This document shows positions 47,631 to 59,000 of a stretch of DNA of 64,000 nucleotides, piece by piece. The position numbers were made by a program, and so were the translations under genes. Origin of the DNA: Ehretia macrophylla (lineage: Eukaryota > Streptophyta > Magnoliopsida > Boraginales > Ehretiaceae); NCBI GenBank assembly GCA_037974665.1, contig CM075764.1, positions 76,214,325 to 76,278,324 on the forward strand. The letters run 5' to 3'. Numbering within the stretch: the stretch's first letter is position 1; the number at the start of each line of letters is the position of its first letter. Below the pieces are notes generated by a model. That model saw only the letters and a program-made list of their open reading frames with translations, searched no databases and was not told the DNA's origin.

Positions 47631-50600
47631 GTGACTACTCAAGGTGCTAGTTCTTCTTCTACCAGTTCTAGTTCTAGTTTAGTACCGACAATTCGTATCC
47701 GTCCCCGTACCTTCACAGAAGGAAAGCTTGATGGCACAAACTATCTTTTGTGAAAGTTCAAAATGACTACAGTTTTGGACTCCTACGAACTCCTTAATAC
47801 AGTGTTAGGCACAGATGCAGAACCAGTTGCAGTCCGTGCTGAAGATGACACAAAAAAGGTCACCCCTCCAGATCCTCAGCTTGTCAAAGAATGGAGGAAA
47901 CAAAATGTTGATACACTTTGTACAATTGTAACAAGTGTTCAGGATTCCGTCCCCACTCTAATTAACACACAACCAAGGCATCTGAAGCTTGGAACATATT
48001 TAAAAATCAGTATAAAATAAGAAATCAGACTCGTATTTAGAACTTGGAGAATCAGTTAGCTGCAGAGAGATTAAGTGAAAATGAAACAGCTGAGTCATTT
48101 ATTAATAGGATGAAAAACCTACGTGATCAAATGGCTGCAGTTGGTATTGCCAAATCAATTGAGGAACTAGCTCGAAGGTGAATTAGAGTGTTGCCTCCAA
48201 AATTTGACGGCCTTGTGACAACACTCAATACACAAGTTCGCATTCCTCCTTTGACGTTTGAAGAATTCACTGTCATGTTGATGAAGAAAGAGATGAGGCT
48301 AAAAAGCAGTATAAATCAACTTGACTCTGTCTTTGTAGCCAAAGCAAGGAGTAGCCAAGAACAAAAGAAGAAAGGAAAGAAGAAGACGTTCTCTAGATCT
48401 TGCTACTACTGCAATAAGAAAGGTCATGCTGTCAAAGATTGCAGGAAATGAATCCATGACGAGAAGAATGGAACTCTAAAGCCAAATTAGAGAAATAAAG
48501 AATCTGCCAATACGACTGAAATGGAAGTGCATCTGTTTACTGTAACAGATGTATCAGAGCAAATGTGTACTAGTGCATATGTACATCAAACAAGTGCATG
48601 GGTGTTAGATAGTGGAGTTTCCCGACACATGACCAGTAAGAAGGAGTTATATGACTTCATAAAACCTTTACAAGAACCAATGAATGTTGTTGTCGAGAAT
48701 AATGCTAGCTGTCCCGTTGAGGGCACTGGAATCATCTCACTCGTGTCTAAAGATGGAGGAAGCAAGAAGCTGTCCAACGTACTCTTTGTACCCCAGATCA
48801 CCAGAAATTTGCTATCTGTACCTGCTATTACAGATAATGATCTAGAAGTGCGGTTCAAGAAGACGGAAGTTTTGATTCTTGACAAGGATCAAAATATCGT
48901 AAGTAAAGGTATTCGCAAAAATAACATTTATGAAATCAGCTCTCTTTCTGCTGTCGTGGATGCCAAAACAAGTCAACTTTGGCATGAAAGGTTCGGGCAC
49001 ATTTCCTATCATGTGTTAAAAGAAATGCAAAAGAAGATGGTGGCCGACTTGCCTTCAATTGAAGAAGTTGAAGGATCATGTGAAGCTTGTATGCTGGGCA
49101 AGCAACATAGACAGTCATTTCTCAAAGAGAGTCATAACCCATCAAAGGCTCCTCTAGAGTTGGTACATGCTGAACTATGCAGAAAAATGACTACCACGAC
49201 GTTGGGAAGATCTTCCTACTTTATGCTGTTAGTCGACGATTGTAGTAGGAAGATGTTGGTGTACTTCCTTCGGGACAAGGCTAATGCTCTTGAAAAGTTT
49301 AAAGTGTGGCATAAACTTATGATAAATGAGAACACAACTCAGTTGAAGAAACTTCGTATCGATCGTGGGGGGGAATTCTGTTCTACAGAGTTCACTAACT
49401 ACTGCAACAAGCTTGGGATTAAGCGCCAATTGACTGCTCCATACACACCAGAACAAAATGGAGTTGTGGAATGAAGAAATGGAACAATTGTAGAAATGGC
49501 TTGATGCATGTTGAAAGGTGCTGGCCTACCTGACACATTTTGGGCTAAAGTAGTCAACACAGCAGTATATATCCTCAATCGGTGCTCAACCAGGGCACTC
49601 AACGATAAGACTTCTAATGAGGCTTATTATGATACGAAACCTTCTGTGTCTCATTTAAGAAAATTTGGGTGTGAGTGTTTTGTATACGCCCCAAATGAAA
49701 ATAGAAAGAAACTGGATGACAAGAGCAAGAAGGGCATTTTCTTGGGATATAGTGAAGAGTCTAAAGCATATAGACTCTATGATGTAAAGGCCAAGAAGGT
49801 GATCATAAGCTGAGATGTGGTGTTTAATGAGAGACCACACTCAATAGAGGATAGCAATCCTGCCATTTCGTCATCAACCGATGAAGTAATCCACCAAGTG
49901 CCTGAACAACGACCGTTGAACAATGAAGAAGTCTTTAATGATGAAGTGACTGAAGACCAACCTGTTGTATCCACAAGGAAGCCACAACCAAAGTGGTTCC
50001 AACAACTCTTTGATGGAAGAAATCCTGGAGTTACTGATGATAGTCCACATCCTAATAGACTAAGACGATCAAAGAGAATAGAGGAGCAAAATAGATCAGG
50101 ACAACAACTAGTAAACATAAGTTTGATGACCCAAATCATCAAGACGGTAAAAGAACCGATAACTGTGAAGGAAGCCATGTCAGATCCAAATTAGAGAGCA
50201 GCTATGCAAGCCGAGTATGATAGTATTATGAAAAATGATACTTGGGAGATCGTTGAAAAGCCACTGAACAGAAAAATCATCGACACCAAATGGATCTGGA
50301 AAGTGAAGTACAAAGCAGATGGAAGTCAAAAATACAAGGCACACCTTGTAGCACAAGGATTTTCGCAAGTCGAAGGTTTCGATGTATATGAAACCTTTGC
50401 TCCAACAGCAAAAATGTCAACAATCAGACTAGTTGTTACAGCTGCCGCACATTATGAATATATTGTACATCAAATAGATTGTAGCACAAGAAGTCTACGT
50501 TGCACAACCCCCTGGCTTTCAAATACCAGTTGAAGAAGAAAAGCTCTGCAAATTGAAAAAGGCTTTATATGGGTTAAAACAAACACCATGAGCTTGGTAC

Positions 50601-51647
50601 AAACGTATAGACTTTTTCTTCTTGCAGCATGGTTTTTGTAGAAGCAAATAAGAGGCCAACTTGAATGTTCTAAGTGAACAAGGAAAGAAGGTAATTGTAG
50701 TCCTATATGTGGATGATCTTGTAATCACTGGTGACCATGAAGATAATATTCGAAAGATGCAAGAATGGTTGAGCCAAGAATTTGAAATGACAAATCTTGG
50801 TCTTCTTCACTATTGCTTGGGAATCAAAGTATGGCAAAAACCTCATACTATCTTCATCTCGCAGCAATGATATATTCGTGAGCTCCTGACTGCATTTGGT
50901 ATGTCCGAGTGCAAACCAGTTGTCACCCCGATAGAAGTGAATACAAAGTTATCAATTGACGATCCTTCAGAACAAGTTGATAACAAGCTCTACAGAAGGT
51001 TGGTCGGAAGTTTAATCTTCCTTTGTAACACAATACCTGATATTAGTTATACTGTGGGAGTTCTTAGTCAGTTTTTAAATAAACCGATACAAAGTCATTG
51101 GCAAGCAGGGATGCGAATTCTCAAATATCTCAAAGGCACGTTGGAGTATGGGATATCATACAAGTCTGGAGATACTTTATCTGGGTACTGTGACTCACAC
51201 TGGGCTGGTGATATTGACTCAAGAAAATCTGTTACAGGTTACGTATTCACATTCGGTGGTGGAATCATCTCATGGTCTAGTAAGAAGCAACCCACCATTG
51301 CACTTTCATCAACGGAGGTGGAATACAAGGGTGCGTTTGTAGCATCCTGTGAAGCTGTTTGGCTACGATGCATCATGACTGATATTGGCATTCCAATAGA
51401 GGAAGCAACAATGTTGAAATGTGACAGTCAGAGTTGTATAGCCATGTCAAAGAATCCGGTATTTCATGCTAGAACAAAACACATAGAAATTCAGTATCAC
51501 TATGTGAGGGAACTGATCGAGGAAGGTGAAATCTACATGGAGTACTGCCCTACAGAAGATAATTGTGCAGATATCTTCACCAAAGCGTTAGGGAGTGTCC
51601 AGTTGAGCAAACATCTTCAAACATTGGGTGTTGGCCCAATAGCTTAG
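47631..51647 (+). pseudogene. gag-pol: gag-pol polyprotein of CopF (many stops)
   Basis: Copia order GAG-PR-INT-RT-RH is readable across frames. The frame starts at GTG 47631, probably a decayed ATG. Gag has a TGA at 47751-47753 and a frameshift near 47980; knuckle CYYCNKKGHAVKDC (48407-48448). Protease WVLDSGVSRHMT (DSG at 48608-48616, usual Ala now Val). Integrase finger WHERFGH...CEAC; first catalytic position Glu instead of Asp (HAELC), second Asp in RIDRGGEF, Glu in NGVVE, followed by TGA (49472-49474). RT keeps YVDD (50706-50717), but a deletion after VHQID (about 50480) removes the KTAFLNG block and shifts the frame. RNase H is intact in the last 248-aa ORF (CDSHWAGD, SSTEVEY, CDSQS, ending 51647). 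At least ten in-frame stops; no functional product. Confidence 0.95.
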
Positions 51648-51660
51648 TCAACATGAGGTG

Positions 51661-51675
51661 AACATTAAGGGGGAG
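51661..51675 (+). promoter_or_regulatory. polypurine tract of CopF
   Basis: AACATTAAGGGGGAG abuts the 3' LTR; the primer for plus-strand cDNA. Confidence 0.9.
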
Positions 51676-52274
51676 TGTTGGTATATGTCAATGCCCACCT
51701 ATAATAAGTATCGTTAATTTATGTGATAGCATAAATTAATGATTCCGACTAACATGTCGATGAGGTCAAAAGAGACCGCAATGGCTACAAGAAAGAAGTT
51801 CGGGAATTTTGAATTACCTAAGATGACGTCGGGATGATGCAATGCTAAAGTTAGCCAATTTGACCAAATGAAACTTCCTATAAGTTGACTTGGATGCTAG
51901 CCACCCATGTGGTCAATTGTAGCCACCCATGTGATAAATATGGGTGGTCAATACTTTGAACATGGTTGGTAAAGCCAACCAAGATGGAAAATGTTTGATA
52001 AGAAGGCTCCTATGGCGGGCTAGCTGAATTCTATAAATAGGCATGCATTAGTTCATCATATTCATTCACAACACAACTCCAAACAAAATCCTAAGTTAGT
52101 CTTTCTTTCTTATATTCTTCTTCTAAGTCCAGAAGCTATTGAAGCTCTAATATTGAGAGCGCACGGTGGGACAATTATTTTGTTAGTGTTATATTGAATT
52201 GTTATAACGAGTAGTGTTGTCTTTCTGCTTGATTGTTGTTAAGACGTTTCTCAGAAATTGGTTATATTCTTACA
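51676..52274 (+). repeat. 3' LTR of CopF
   Basis: TGTTGGTATATG...ATTCTTACA, 599 bp; TATAAATAG at 52032-52040; the same CCACCCAT/ATGGGTGG hairpin as the 5' LTR. Confidence 0.97.
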
Positions 52275-52279
52275 CATGG

Positions 52280-52452
52280 AACATGTGAGTAGAGCCTTTT
52301 CCCCTAGTCTTGGCTGTTTCTTTTTGACCTTGAGGTTGGTTTTTGAGAAATGTGTCGCTTCATGTGTATTTTGATCCATATAGGTACGATCTTATATGGG
52401 CCAATAACTTAATGTTTTAGATATATGGACTTGATTAATTAGGACATGCATA
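52280..52452 (+). other. CopB1 leader, right part
   Basis: Continues the sequence cut at 46972. It resembles the CopB1 leader text left of CopF (CTTTTCCC, TTTCATGTGTATT recur on both sides), suggesting an older short duplication. No gene. Confidence 0.6.
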
Positions 52453-52604
52453 TGTTAGAGATATGCCCTAATGCTACATATTTGGATGACATATTTTGGG
52501 GTATTATGACAATAACTTGTACTTATGACATTTATGTCTATATGTGCGTTTTCATATTGACATATTTAGGGCATTCATATTCTTCTTCTTTTTGTGTATG
52601 AATG

Positions 52605-54592
52605 TGTCATGCCACAACTCGACCCCTCCTAACACCAAGTCGGGAAGTGATGTAATTTTGGCATTATAACTGCAGAAATATGGCCCCAAAAACACAAAAA
52701 CCTGCACAAATATTTCATATAACAACAAACAATCCAAACATTCAACCACAAATAACCTAAATGTACATTCGTGGGCTTGCCATTATACAACAAAAGGTAA
52801 GTCGTCCATCACAACTACTTAAACATAGTCATATAAGTACATGAGTTCAAAATAAATCATCAACTGGAGGCATGTACTCCACGTATACTACTTCAGGCTC
52901 ACCTGAAATATTAGCAAACGGGGTGAGTTTCCACGAATTCAATGAGGAGGGAATAAAGAGGGTTTTGAAAGCATCTTAGATTTTGAAAACTCTTTTTGAA
53001 AGCATGACATGAACAAGAACATGCAACAAGTATAATTATGAAAAAATATAAATAACAACGAAATAAGGATATGCTCATTCTGTTGATATCGTTCCTCTAA
53101 ACACCACTCTGAATCTTCCCCTATACACTAGATGTACTTCGGATGTACTATAACTCGACTCCTACGACCTAGACCCTTATGAAACACTCTATTCATTCAG
53201 GATAGGTATTAGAACATCGGTGGTCATGTCATTGCTTGGTAAGCCTGATGCCGCCCAGGGAGACACAAACCTATCGCATTTGTTTTAAAGGTTGTAACCC
53301 TTCGCATTACATCGCATTCATGCATTCACGCATTCACGCATTCATGACAATCACATTCACGCAATCACGACAGTTAGGGGAAACAACAAAGTAGGTTGTT
53401 TCCTGAGCACATTCACATTTCATATGCATTTAACAAGCTAACCATGCAACCAAGCACTTAACATATACATTTCCCCTTGAACCAATCCAACTACATTGAC
53501 ATCATTAAAAGCCTTAGCAATACATACAACATAAAAGAATGCAAGCAACACTTAATTCAACACTTGGCAACACTTTGACATACTTCTAGCAACATAATTC
53601 ATGACTATAATACTATACAACCCCCGAACCACCTCCTAACACTTAACCAATATAGCATACAATTAATCCACCACGAGGGCAGCCCAAAAGACCCCCCAAC
53701 CTGTGACTGACCAGCCCAACCAGCCAACAAACGCCACCATCAACTTCACCATTTCACGCTATGAAGTCATTATATGATGCAATATCGATACATTTATGCA
53801 CATACACCTCATATTCAAGCAATGATACAACATTCAACTCAAATTATAGCTAAATAACTCAAGAAACATCACTTATAATCAAACTATATCAAGCCACCGT
53901 TTAAATTAGCTAAAATCCAAGTATATTATACTAAAGAACCTATCTAGCAAGAATCATAAGCATTTATAGCATAATAACACATATATATGCAAGTATATAC
54001 ATTAAACCTTCAATTTTGAAAAGCCCCTCACCTTTTGTAGCAATAAAATGTAAGAAACAATTGGTAGACACATAGAACAGGCTAGTACGAGTTCAAATAT
54101 GCAAGCTAGGGCCTTGGATCTTCCTTTTTCCTCTTCAATTTGCTACAAAAACCTAGAATACACTATTCATCTAAGCCCTCTATTTCACGGCTAATCTTGA
54201 GCTTTTTTGTACATTTTTTGACTTTGTTTTGTTAGATAATGCTAAAGCTAAGTCAAACTTAAGGTCAACGCAAGAGTTGGTTAGTGGATTTTCACTATTT
54301 AGACTAGGATATTATTTTAAAGTGGCAAAAGTCTACTTTAACCTTATATTTTGGTTCTAATTTCAAGTTTGTCAAGTCAAGAGTTGGGTTAACTATGGTA
54401 GACTAAGTATTTAAATGTATAAAAGACTAGTTTGGTCAAATTAGAAGAAAAATCAACAAATGCGATTTAAATGCACTTTAAATGCAAATTTCACTTAATA
54501 ACTATATGAAAATCATATGAATGCACATATATTATATACTAAAGTAAATAAACACATAAATTGCACATAAGCTCCAAGCTCGGGTCTTCACA
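52605..54592 (-). repeat. 3' LTR of TK-gag
   Basis: 1988 bp; plus strand TGTCATGCCAC...GGGTCTTCACA. TK modules: GGTTGTAACC (53290-53299), hairpin variant TGGTAAGCCTGATGCCG (53237-53253), dyad TGAGTT-TCCACG-AATTCA (52924-52941). Short ATTCACGC/ATTCATGC direct repeats occupy about 53305-53366. Confidence 0.93.
53305..53366. repeat. CATTCACG short tandem repeats in the TK-gag LTR
   Basis: CGCATTCATG/CGCATTCACG units of about 10 bp repeated five to six times; also in the other LTR at 56960-57020. Confidence 0.75.
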
Positions 54593-54604
54593 TTCTTCCC
54601 CCTT
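54593..54604 (-). promoter_or_regulatory. polypurine tract of TK-gag
   Basis: The minus strand reads AAGGGGGAAGAA directly before TGTGAAGACCCG. Confidence 0.85.
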
Positions 54605-54639
54605 AAAACAATTTCGCCCTCAAAATTCTTACTTGCTTC

Positions 54640-55824
54640 CTAAGGCAATCGTTGTTCTATGGCATATACTCGAGCATGTACTTGTTGTTGTGGAGATGCA
54701 TTGTCCATAAGCCTCCTCTAATTACCTGCGGTTACTGTCTGCCCCTACCCAGTCTTAAATCTTGGGCAATTCCTAGCCTTGTGTTGCTCGCTATCGCATC
54801 CTCTGCATTTCCCGGATTTCTTCCAGCAGTTGGCCTCAATATGGCCCCTCTTGTTACAGAAAGCACACACCGGAGCCGGCACAGCTGCACTACCCCCTGA
54901 AGAACCCTGTACTGAAGAAGCAGCCGAACTAGTCTGCTAAGGTCTCATAATAACCGGCCTAAACTGGCCCTGAGTCTGTGTCGGTCTCTACTGAAACTGG
55001 GACTGATCCTGTAGATGATAGAATCCCTGATAGTCCTCTGACTGGATCAGGAACTGAACTAACCTTTGTTGCCCTTGAGGCTGGAATGGTCTCTTGCTGG
55101 GCTGGGCTGACTCAGCTCTAGATTCACTTTTTCTTTTCTTGACTCTGAAGGCTACACTGAGGGCATCACTATAAGTAGAGAGTTGTAAAGGTGCTACAAA
55201 ATCCTGGATCTCAGGCTTCAATCCCTTAACAAATCTTTGAATCCTCCGGCAGGCAGGCTGGACCAATGCGGGTATATAGTAAGACAATCTGCTAAATCTA
55301 GCCTCATACTAAGCAATTGACATACTACTCTGCCTCAGAGATATAAACTCCTTCTTTCTCCTCTCCCCGGAAATCTCCAGAATGTAGTTATCTCTAAACT
55401 TTTGTACGAAATTTGCCCACAAGTACGGAGTGTTCTGATGCTCCCACCTCAGTTTCATTGTTCTCCCCCACTGCTCAGCGTCATTATCAAGCAGGAATAC
55501 AGTAAAAGTAATTTTTCTCTCATCTGTGTACTCGAGAGCATCATATATTTTCTTAATTCTGCTCAGCCATACCTCGGCTTTCTCGTTATCGGGTTCCCCC
55601 AAGAACCTAGGATGACTATATTTTAAGAACTCCTACAACACATTACTGCCACCGTTACCATTACCCCTGTTATTATTGTTGACTTGATTGTTTTGATTTT
55701 GTTTAGTCTGCCTCTGAAGCACCTGGGCCATTGTAGCCGCCATCTGACCTAAGACTGGATCCCTCATCGGGGACTATCCTGCTTGTACATTACCATCTCT
55801 CCGGGGTCTACCTTTACCAGCCAT
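54640..55824 (-). pseudogene. gag: Ty3/gypsy Gag of TK-gag (all stops are TAG)
   Basis: From ATG at 55824: a basic N-terminus (MAGKGRPRRDGN), a Gln/Asn-rich stretch, then the Retrotrans_gag domain (FLKYSHPRFLGEPDNEKAEV, WLSRIKKIYDALEYTDERKI, AEQWGRTMKLRW, FRDNYILEISGERRKKEF, YEARFSRLSYYIPALV). Two CCHC knuckles end it: CAFCNKRGHIEANC (about 54867-54826) and CRGCDSEQHKARNC (about 54806-54765). After ARVYAI the pol is deleted and the frame reaches KNFEGEIV. I count seven in-frame stops, all TAG, with no frameshift noticed. The product would be the particle protein; it cannot be made as one chain now. Confidence 0.93.
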
Positions 55825-56040
55825 CTTAAGCACATTAATCACATAAAGAACATTGATCACATAAGCACGTTGAGAACATAAAGCACATTGAGCACATAAA
55901 CATGTTGTTCACATAAAGCACATTGACTACATTTGTTTCACTTAACACATAATGCGTACACACATTCATTTAAAAAAATTTCAAATCAAGACTTCTACCC
56001 CACAAACTGAGGACCTTATCCTAGCCTATGAGCTATCTAA

Positions 56041-56052
56041 GCTCTAATACCA
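56041..56052 (-). promoter_or_regulatory. tRNA-Met primer-binding site of TK-gag
   Basis: The minus strand reads TGGTATTAGAGC, five bases inside the 5' LTR end. It fixes the element's orientation. Confidence 0.9.
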
Positions 56053-56057
56053 CTAAA

Positions 56058-59000
56058 TATCACATCTAAACTCGACCCCTCCTAACCCCAAGTCGGGACG
56101 TAACGAAATTTTGGCTTTATAATGGTAAAAATATGGCCCCGAAAACACATAAACCTGCACAACCATTTCATATAGCAACAAATAACCCAAACATCCAACC
56201 ACAAATAAGCTAAATGTACATTCGTGGGCCTTCCATTATACAACAAAAGGTAAGTTGTCCGTTACAACTACTTAAACATAGTCATATAAGTACATGAGTT
56301 CAAAATAAATCATCAAGACTAGCATCATATATACATGCCCAAAAGTAGACTTAGCAATTTACAACAAAAGTCCACTAACTTCCAACTGTTAAAGTAATCA
56401 ACTAGCATATTTACACGAATTCCAAGAGTCTTTAAACATTAAAGTAGACAACATATTTCCAAGGTCACATATACAGCATCAACAACCAATCAAGTCTCAG
56501 GCTTAACCACATCAACTGGAGGCACGTACTCCATGTATACTACTTCAAGCTTACCTGAAATATTAACAAACGGGGTGAGTTTCCACGAACTCAGTGAAGG
56601 GAGAATAAGGAAGGTTTTGAAAGAATTTTAGATTTTGAAAACTCTTTTTGAAAACATGACATGAGCGAGAACATGCAACAAGTATAATTGTGCGAGAATA
56701 TAAATAACCACGTAATAAGGATACGCTCGTTCTGTTGATGTCGTTCCCATAAACACCATTCTAAATCTTCCCTCATACACCACATGTACTTCGGATGTAC
56801 TTTGACTCGACTCCTACGACCCAAACCCTCGTGAAATACTCCATTCATTCAAGATAGGGATTAAAACATCGGTGGTCGTGTCATTGCCTGGCAAGCCCGA
56901 TGCCACCCAGGGAGACACAAAACTACCGCATTTGTTTTAAAGGTTGCAACCCTTCACATCGCATCGCATTCACGCTTTCACACATTCACGCATTCATGAC
57001 AATTACATTCACGCAATCACGACAATTAGGGGAAATACCAAAGTAGGTTGTTACCCGAGTACATTCACATTTCATATGCATTTAACAAGCTAACCAAGCA
57101 ACCAAGCACTTAACATATACATTTCCCCTTTAACCAATCCAATTACATTGACATCATTACAAGCCTTAGCAACACGTACAATTCAACACTTAGTAACACT
57201 TTGACATACTTCTAGTAACATAATTTATGACTATGCTACCATACAACCCCCAAACCACCTCTTAACACTTAACCAACATAGAATACAATTAATCCACCAC
57301 GAGGGCAGTCCAAAAGATCATGTGTGTGATAACCCGAACCCGGCATGCATTTAATGGCACTTAATTGCATTTAATTAAGTGTTATCTTAAATGTTACCAT
57401 TCAATTTCGTGTTTAATTTTAGTTAAACATTCATTTCTAGAATTAACTTCCTAATTCTTTAAAATATTCCATAAATAGTTAAATTAATTATTTTTAAATG
57501 AATATTGATTATTTTGATTGTTTATTTATTTTAATAATCAGTTTTAGTTGTCTTGCATTAAAATCACTTGGTTTTCAAATAAATGAGAAAAGTAACTCCG
57601 AGTCGGAGTGAATTTTAATCTATTATACTATTCTACTTTTCAAAAATTATAATTTTCTATTAAGGTTCATCATTTGATTAGCGATCGTTTATTGACCGTT
57701 TGATCGTAGTATTTCGAAAATGGGAGTTAGAGAAATATTCCTCGGACTTAGTGAAAAATGATTTTAGCTTAATTTAACCAGTTTTAGTTATTTTTCATTT
57801 AATTGCATTGCTTTAACTTGAATTTGATTTAAATGACATTAAAATAAGCTTATTTGACCATTTTTAACTAAAGTTTGATTTTGCAAATGACCAAAATGCC
57901 CTTGTCACCCTTTAAATAATAAAACAAGGCAAAAATCAAAAAAACAAAACCATAAATGCCATCCATGTCCCTCCCCATGGCCGAAAGCTTGAGGGAAAAG
58001 AAAAAAAAATTGTTTTGCATTTTTCTTCTACAATCGTGCGTGGAATTGCTCGGGGCTCGTGGCTCGGGTCCTCGCGGGTCTTGGTCTTCAATCTCTGTGA
58101 GGGTTTTCATGCTTTTGTGCATTTAAATTCGAATTTGAATTTGGTGTCAAATTTTTAGATTTGATATATAATGTATTATAATGCTTGTAATTGCTTGATA
58201 TAGCTTCCTTTGAATTCGTAGAGCATTGTTTGATAGTTATTTAGCAATTTTTATGGTCGAAATTGCGTATTTGAAATTGAGGAAAAATAATAAATAGTGA
58301 CTTTTGAATAGTAAACCCTAGAATTTTGGATTTTGATCCGAATTGTGATTGTTTGATTTGGATAGATGCCATTAGTGATAGAAAGGTAAAATGTGCAATA
58401 GAAACGGATCAGCCTTTGTTAAAATTGGAAATTAGACAAAGAAACGTAAAGGGGCCGTTTGACCAAAAGTTGACCGTGCTCGAATTGAGTTGGGGGTTTT
58501 GCAATTGAGGGCATGGAAGCACTTTTGGCGCTGTTGTGGCGCTGATTGAATGACCGGTTAGCATAGCTGTAGTTCAAACGCAGTAGGTGGACTTTAGGGC
58601 CTCGGGTGAGAAAATGAAGTTTAGTGACATAGAAACGTGCTTTGTAGTGCCTAAGTGAATGTAGTGAAATCGAATTCCTAGTCCCGTAGCTCGTTTGCTC
58701 GTAATTGCCTTTGGAAGTTAGAGATTGAATGGTGATATTTGTCGTTTTCGTGTTTGAACTGCTGTTACTTGTTTAATTGGTGTTATTGTTGCTATTAATG
58801 ATAGTTATGCTTGAAAAGTTAATTGAATACTAGTATTGATTGTAAATGCTTGATATCTCGTTTATCGCCTCTAATCTGTATTGTTGTGCTATCGCTCGTT
58901 TATCGCCTTGTATCGTGTCTTGCATTGCATAGTGTCAGGCGCGTGAGTGATGGGCCTCTCTGGGTAGTCTCGGGCTACTAGTGTTGGTTGCTCTAGCTCC

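Larger units (their letters stand above)
46973..52274 (+). mobile_element. CopF: complete Ty1/copia retrotransposon (decayed coding)
   Basis: 5302 bp; both LTRs are exactly 599 bp (46973-47571 and 51676-52274) with perfect TSD CATGG (46968-46972 and 52275-52279), PBS 47572-47584 and a polypurine tract before 51676. By hand count the LTRs differ at about 33 of 599 positions (5.5%), mostly transitions. With a commonly used plant rate of 1.3e-8 per site per year that is about 2 million years, a rough figure. Inserted in the CopB1 leader. Confidence 0.97.
25938..52452 (+). mobile_element. CopB1: Ty1/copia element, 5' LTR and leader (heavily interrupted)
   Basis: A 5' LTR beginning TGTTGGAGATATGCCC at 25938 and ending at 46714 is followed after two bases by a PBS (46717-46729) and a leader. 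The leader continues past CopF and stops at 52452, where CopB2 is inserted. Removing TK-s3 and CopB3 leaves an LTR of about 2280 bp, close to the 2260 bp of CopB2. Its gag, pol and 3' LTR must lie to the right of the window. Confidence 0.85.

Noticed and set aside
53305..53366. Possible CRISPR-like array
   Set aside because: Units of about 10 bp with no spacers, inside a plant LTR; simple tandem repeat.
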